A stretch of 64,000 nucleotides of DNA from Variovorax sp. IB41 (GTDB taxonomy: Bacteria > Pseudomonadota > Gammaproteobacteria > Burkholderiales > Burkholderiaceae_C): NCBI RefSeq assembly GCF_016405905.1, contig NZ_JAEFCB010000001.1, forward strand, positions 1,054,001-1,118,000, given 5' to 3'. Made by a program: the position numbers and the translations under genes. Positions 60,263-64,000 of this stretch are shown here, piece after piece (the first letter of the stretch is position 1; the number at the start of each line of letters is the position of its first letter). Under the pieces are notes generated by a model, which was given only the letters and a program-made list of their open reading frames with translations, searched no databases and was not told the DNA's origin.

Positions 60263-60334
60263 ATGGAAGACACTGCTATTCATTCCCCCACCCCTCTACG
60301 GTTTGTTGTCGGGTCGATCAAGAACTGCTGCTGA
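60263..60334 (+). CDS. Possible 23-residue leader peptide
   Basis: A short frame starting MEDTAIHSPTPLRFVV and ending Cys-Cys, with a strong CGGAGG site 7 bp before the ATG. It lies 153 bp before the GNAT gene in a 360-bp gap. Between them are a small hairpin GGCAC/GTGCC with a GCAA loop (60435-60448) and a T-run (60461-60468). The arrangement resembles an attenuator leader, but no regulatory amino-acid run is obvious. The rest of this intergenic stretch shows nothing else. Confidence 0.35.
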   Translation: MEDTAIHSPTPLRFVVGSIKNCC

Positions 60335-60487
60335 CGCGCTCCCTGCGCAGCCTGTGCCCCTGAAGGCATAGCAGCCGGTTCGACCATCGCGGCCTTCCGC
60401 CGCGACACAACCGCCCGATTCAAACGCCGCCGCTGGCACGCAAGTGCCGCGCGCGATCCGTTCTTTTTTTCGAATCAAGGCTTACCC

Positions 60488-61585
60488 ATGCTTGAAACCC
60501 GTGCCGCCGATGCGCGGCCGTTCGCGATTTCCCGTTTCGATCCGCACCTCGCGTCCGCCGCGGAGTGGGTGCAGTACGTTGCCTACTGGCGTCTTCGCAA
60601 CGAGGAAGACTTTCCGCACGAGCCGCTGCCCAGCGACGCCCACGCCCAGCAGTTCATGCAGCAGCACATGCCGTTGCATGAGATGCACCGAATCGTTGCG
60701 CGCGACGCGCATGGCCACATCGCAGGCAGCATCAACATGAGCGTTCGCCGCGAAGGCACGCCCGACTGCGAAGCCCATGCGCCCTTCGTCAATGTCGCGG
60801 GCGGCGTGCGGCAATCCCACCGGCGGCAAGGCGTCGGCAGCCTCCTGTTGCGGGAACTGCTGGCGCTGATGGACACGCAGGGCAAGACCACCGCCACCTT
60901 CAACGTCCACCTGCCCGAGAGCCACGCTTTCCTTGCCGTGATCGGTGCCACCGAAAAGCACCGCAGCATGGAGAACCGCATGGCCTTCGCAGGTCTGGAC
61001 AACGCCGCCCTCGCCCGCTGGCGCGCCGAGGCGCTCGCGCCGGCGCACGGCCTCTGCCTGGAGATCCACGCGGGCCGCGTGCCCTTCGAGCGGCTCGCCA
61101 CGCTGATGGCGCCGCTGTCGGCGCTGCTCGAAGACGCGCCCACCACCGGCCTCGCCCGCGCGCCGATGCGCTTCGAGCTCGCGGACTTTCGCGCCTGGTA
61201 CGCCGAGATCGACCGCCGCGGCGGCGAGCACTTCCTCGTGCTGCTGCGTGAGGGCGACGAGGTGGCCGCGGTGTGCGATGCGAGCTGGAACCGGCTCTAC
61301 CCCGACCGCATGTTCCAGCGCCTGACCGCCGTGGCCCGCCGCTGGCGCGGCAAGGGCCTGGCCAAGGGCGTGAAGGCGGTGATGCTGCAGCTGGTGCGGG
61401 AGCGCCACCCCGGGGTGGTGATGGCCGTAACGCAGAACGCGGAGGTCAACGCGCCCATGCTGGCCATCAACCGGCAGCTGGGCTTTGCGCCGCACAGGCA
61501 TGATGGGGCCTACCAGATCGGCACGGAAAGCCTGAGGGCCTTCCTCTCGACCCGACCACTGACTTCGCGGGAGGCACGCACATGA
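60488..61585 (+). CDS. Tandem GNAT-family acetyltransferase
   Basis: A 365-residue protein with two GNAT domains. The first carries the acetyl-CoA loop SHRRQGVGSLLLRELL (Q/RxxGxG/A type), the second RRWRGKGLAKGVKAVML. The final LAINRQLGF is typical of the last GNAT strand. The acceptor is unknown. The stop codon overlaps the start of the RIO kinase gene (ATGA), indicating coupled expression. Confidence 0.85.
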   Translation: MLETRAADARPFAISRFDPHLASAAEWVQYVAYWRLRNEEDFPHEPLPSDAHAQQFMQQHMPLHEMHRIVARDAHGHIAGSINMSVRREGTPDCEAHAPFVNVAGGVRQSHRRQGVGSLLLRELLALMDTQGKTTATFNVHLPESHAFLAVIGATEKHRSMENRMAFAGLDNAALARWRAEALAPAHGLCLEIHAGRVPFERLATLMAPLSALLEDAPTTGLARAPMRFELADFRAWYAEIDRRGGEHFLVLLREGDEVAAVCDASWNRLYPDRMFQRLTAVARRWRGKGLAKGVKAVMLQLVRERHPGVVMAVTQNAEVNAPMLAINRQLGFAPHRHDGAYQIGTESLRAFLSTRPLTSREART

Positions 61586-62433
61586 AGACACCCCAGAGAC
61601 TGCAGACCCTCGTGGACGAAGGCCTCGTCGACTCGGTCGTGCGCCAGCTGATGAGCGGCAAGGAGGCCATGGTGTACGTCGTTCGCTGCGGCGAGGAAAC
61701 GCGCTGCGCCAAGGTCTACAAGGAGGCCGACAAGCGCAGCTTCCGCCAGGCCGTGGACTACACCGAGAACCGGCGCGTGAAGAACACCCGCGAGGCCCGC
61801 GCCATGGCCAAGGGCACCAAATTCGGCCGCAAGGTGACCGAGGCCATCTGGCAGAGCGCCGAGGTCGATGCGCTCTACCGCCTGGCCGCGGCCGGCGTGC
61901 GGGTGCCCACGCCGCACAACTTTCTGGAAGGCGTGCTGCTGATGGACCTGGTGACCGACGCCAACGGCGACGCCGCCCCGCGCCTGAACGACGTGGCCTT
62001 CTCGCCCGAAGACGCCCTGCGCCACCACGCGAGCCTGCTGCGCGAGGTGATGCGCATGCTGTGCGCGGGCGTGGTGCACGGCGACCTTTCGGAGTTCAAC
62101 GTGCTGCTGGCCGAGGACGGCCCGGTGATCATCGACCTGCCCCAGGCCGTGGATGCCGCGGGCAACAACCACGCCAGGCGCATGCTGCTGCGCGACGTGG
62201 AGAACCTGCGCAACTTCTTCGGCCAGTTCGCGCCCGCGCTGCTGAAGACGCACTACGGCGAGGAGATCTGGCAGCTCTACGAGCGCGGCCTGCTCAGGCC
62301 CGAGACGGAGCTCGCGGGCACTTTCGTGCGCGAGACCGGCCCGGTCGATCTGAGCAACGTACTGCGTGAGGTGGACGACGCGCGCGCGGAAGAAGCGGCG
62401 CGGCTCGTGCGCATGCAGGCGCCACGACAATAG
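61582..62433 (+). CDS. RIO-type serine/threonine protein kinase
   Basis: A 283-residue RIO1-like kinase: SGKEAMVYVVRCG forms the nucleotide-binding loop, CAKVYKEADKRSFR the ATP lysine, HGDLSEFNVLL the catalytic loop (Asp acting as base) and IIDLPQ the metal Asp. Similar PA4780-type proteins occur in pseudomonads and Burkholderiales; targets are unknown. It is coupled to the GNAT gene upstream by an ATGA overlap; the BtuF-like gene follows after 22 bp. Confidence 0.88.
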   Translation: MKTPQRLQTLVDEGLVDSVVRQLMSGKEAMVYVVRCGEETRCAKVYKEADKRSFRQAVDYTENRRVKNTREARAMAKGTKFGRKVTEAIWQSAEVDALYRLAAAGVRVPTPHNFLEGVLLMDLVTDANGDAAPRLNDVAFSPEDALRHHASLLREVMRMLCAGVVHGDLSEFNVLLAEDGPVIIDLPQAVDAAGNNHARRMLLRDVENLRNFFGQFAPALLKTHYGEEIWQLYERGLLRPETELAGTFVRETGPVDLSNVLREVDDARAEEAARLVRMQAPRQ

Positions 62434-62455
62434 CGGGCCGACCACGCCCGCTCCG

Positions 62456-63400
62456 ATGACTTCCAACGCCCTCCCCCAGCGCCAGCCCTTCTCGACCGCC
62501 GCCACCGCCGTTCGCCACATCGCCAGGGCCGCGGCCTTCGTGGCGCTGGGCGTCGGCTCGGCGGCCCATGTGGCCCATGCCGGCGGCATTCGCCTCGAAG
62601 ACGACCGCGGCACCACGCTCGAACTGCAGGCGCCGGCCAAACGCATCGTCTCGCTGATGCCCTCGCTCACCGAGACCGTCTGCGCGCTGGACGCCTGCGA
62701 CCGGCTGGTGGGCATCGATCGCCACGCCAACTGGCCGGCCTCGGTGAAGGGCCTGCCGCAGGTCGGCGGCATGGACGACGCGAACATCGAGCGCATCGTC
62801 GCGCTCAAGCCCGACCTGGTGCTGCTGCGCCCGCGCAGCCGCGTGGCCGAGCCGCTGGAGCGGCTGGGCATCAAGGTGCTGGCCCTGGACGCCAAGACCC
62901 ATGCCGACATGCGGCGGGTGATGGAAACGGTGGCCCGCGCCACCGGCAAGCCCGGCGCGGGCGAGACCTTCTGGCGCCGGCTCGATGCCGGGCTCGACGC
63001 GGCGCGCGCCCGCGTGCCGGCGGGCTGGCAGGGGCGGCGCGTCTATTTCGAGGTGCACGGCGGCGTGGCGGCAGCAAGCGAAAGCTCCTTCATCGGCGAG
63101 ACGCTCGCGCGCCTGGGCCTGGCCAACGCGGTGCCGGGCACGCTCGGCCCCTTTCCCAAGATGAGCCCCGAATTCGTGGTGCGCGCCGACCCCGACGTGC
63201 TGATGGTCTCGGCGCTGGGCGAGATCTCGGCGATGGCGGCGCGGCCCGGCTGGTCGGCCATGGCCGCGATCCAGCGCGGGCGCGTCTGCAGCTTCGCCTC
63301 GGCGCGCTTCGACCTCATGATGCGCCCCGGACCCCGGCTGGACGAGGCGGCCGATGCCATCGTGGGCTGCCTCGCTTCGCTGGGCGACCCGCGGCGCTGA
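62456..63400 (+). CDS. BtuF-like cobalamin/siderophore-binding periplasmic protein
   Basis: A 314-residue protein with a signal peptide (AAFVALGVGSAAHVAHA) and the class III binding-protein pattern: RIVSLMPSLTETVCALDACDRLVGIDRHANWP and a C-terminal lobe with RVCSFASARFDLMMRPGPR. It is most like BtuF, binding corrinoids for import, or a metal-siderophore. No BtuCD genes are in the window. It follows the RIO kinase gene by 22 bp. Confidence 0.85.
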   Translation: MTSNALPQRQPFSTAATAVRHIARAAAFVALGVGSAAHVAHAGGIRLEDDRGTTLELQAPAKRIVSLMPSLTETVCALDACDRLVGIDRHANWPASVKGLPQVGGMDDANIERIVALKPDLVLLRPRSRVAEPLERLGIKVLALDAKTHADMRRVMETVARATGKPGAGETFWRRLDAGLDAARARVPAGWQGRRVYFEVHGGVAAASESSFIGETLARLGLANAVPGTLGPFPKMSPEFVVRADPDVLMVSALGEISAMAARPGWSAMAAIQRGRVCSFASARFDLMMRPGPRLDEAADAIVGCLASLGDPRR

Positions 63401-63436
63401 ACCCGGGCACGTCACACGACACTGGGCGCTGGCTGA

Positions 63437-64000
63437 GTGCTGTCGTACCATCCAGACACCTTGACGCCTGCACCGAACCCTGCCACCCCCACCGCCCCTG
63501 ATGCGCTCGAGGACAGCGCAGAAGCCATCGCGCGGGACGTGTCCGCCGTCGGCCGCATCAGCGCGGTGCCCTCGCTGCTGAAGATCATCTGCCAGAACAC
63601 CGGCATGGGCTTCGCCGCCGTGGCCCGCGTGACCGACGGCACCTGGACCGCCTGCGCGGTGGAAGACACCATCCAGTTCGGCCTGCTGCCCGGCGGCCAG
63701 CTCGAGGTGGGAACCACGCTCTGCAAGGAATCGCGCGCCGTGCGGCTGCCAGTGGTCATCGACCACGCCAGCACCGACCCCACCTACCGCGACCACCACA
63801 CGCCCCGGCTCTACAACATCGAGAGCTACATCTCGGTGCCGATCGTCTACACCAACGGCGACTACTTCGGCAACCTGTGCGCCATCGACCCCCGGCCGGC
63901 GAACGTGTCCGACCCGCGCACCGTGGCGATGTTCACCGCCTTCGCCGACCTGATCGCGCGCCAGCTGGAGAACGAAGCCCACCGGGAGCGCGCCGAAGTC
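63437..64000 (+). CDS. GAF-domain sensor protein, N-terminal part (3' end outside window)
   Basis: The frame is open to the end of the window, so 188 codons are seen. A short N-terminus is followed by a helical linker (EDSAEAIARDVSAVGRISAVPSLLK) and a GAF domain: MGFAAVARVTDGTWTACAVED, RLPVVIDHASTDPTYRDHHTP and SVPIVYTNGDYFGNLCAIDPRP. Such proteins are usually histidine kinases or diguanylate cyclases. GTG is the likeliest start; a TTG eight codons later is an alternative. Confidence 0.8.
   Translation, partial: MLSYHPDTLTPAPNPATPTAPDALEDSAEAIARDVSAVGRISAVPSLLKIICQNTGMGFAAVARVTDGTWTACAVEDTIQFGLLPGGQLEVGTTLCKESRAVRLPVVIDHASTDPTYRDHHTPRLYNIESYISVPIVYTNGDYFGNLCAIDPRPANVSDPRTVAMFTAFADLIARQLENEAHRERAEV

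Noticed and set aside
58145..60334. A 729-codon frame antisense to the ankyrin-WGR-ligase gene
   Set aside because: Lacks recognisable domains, whereas the minus-strand frame has ligase motifs in order.

Overview
The window is a high-GC, gene-dense piece of a Gram-negative chromosome. Its gene content points to Burkholderiales, most likely Comamonadaceae and Variovorax-like: a Bug-type solute receptor, many LysR regulators, a TRAP transporter, an ESPR-type autotransporter, a DTW-domain tRNA enzyme and a tandem glycine riboswitch ahead of gcvTHP. This taxonomic call is inference from gene content and codon use. No rRNA, tRNA, CRISPR array, insertion sequence or prophage is visible.

Layout. 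1-5.9 kb: the 3' end of a glutathione S-transferase gene, small uncharacterised genes, one copy of a ~590-bp duplicated cassette (structured leader + 86-codon gene + terminator), a HAD-type lipoprotein phosphatase and an AhpD-like protein. 5.9-11.2 kb: an envelope-modification module with a lipid A phosphoethanolamine transferase, two PAP2 phosphatases and a divergent OmpR-type two-component system; both control regions carry ~11-bp phased CTGAA repeats. 11.2-13.5 kb: an AT-richer island beside the 3' remnant of a LysE-type gene. It encodes a small secreted-type peptide ending in Asn, a strong intercistronic terminator, and a MccB-like E1 adenylating enzyme fused to a RimL-like acetyltransferase. 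This is the most interesting locus, and I read it as a minimal microcin-C-like biosynthesis/self-immunity system. 13.5-21.3 kb: a four-gene leftward operon (SDR, EamA exporter, thioesterase, secreted protein), ETF-ubiquinone oxidoreductase and a TRAP transporter. 21.4-27.6 kb: two small genes, then the glycine riboswitch with gcvT-gcvH-gcvP. 27.6-35.1 kb: housekeeping and conserved unknown genes, including a MurA-like paralogue.

35.1-41.5 kb: a large autotransporter flanked by a 19-bp direct repeat, small genes, RidA and a LysR regulator. 41.5-49.6 kb: a LexA/CI-like repressor and a TetR regulator, each with candidate operators, an orphan response regulator, a cluster of small uncharacterised genes, a DUF3267-like membrane protein, a methyltransferase and an M20 peptidase with a divergent LysR. 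49.7-54.6 kb: an AAA+ ATPase/esterase pair, a DTW tRNA-modifying enzyme, two secreted proteins and the second, inverted copy of the duplicated cassette. 54.6-64 kb: a LysR/Bug/methyltransferase group, a four-domain ankyrin-WGR-polynucleotide ligase-like protein, a possible leader peptide, a GNAT-RIO kinase operon, a BtuF-like binding protein and the 5' end of a GAF-domain sensor gene.

Many long open frames antisense to GC-rich genes were judged to be shadows and left out. Domain calls rest on reading motifs by eye; no database search was run.
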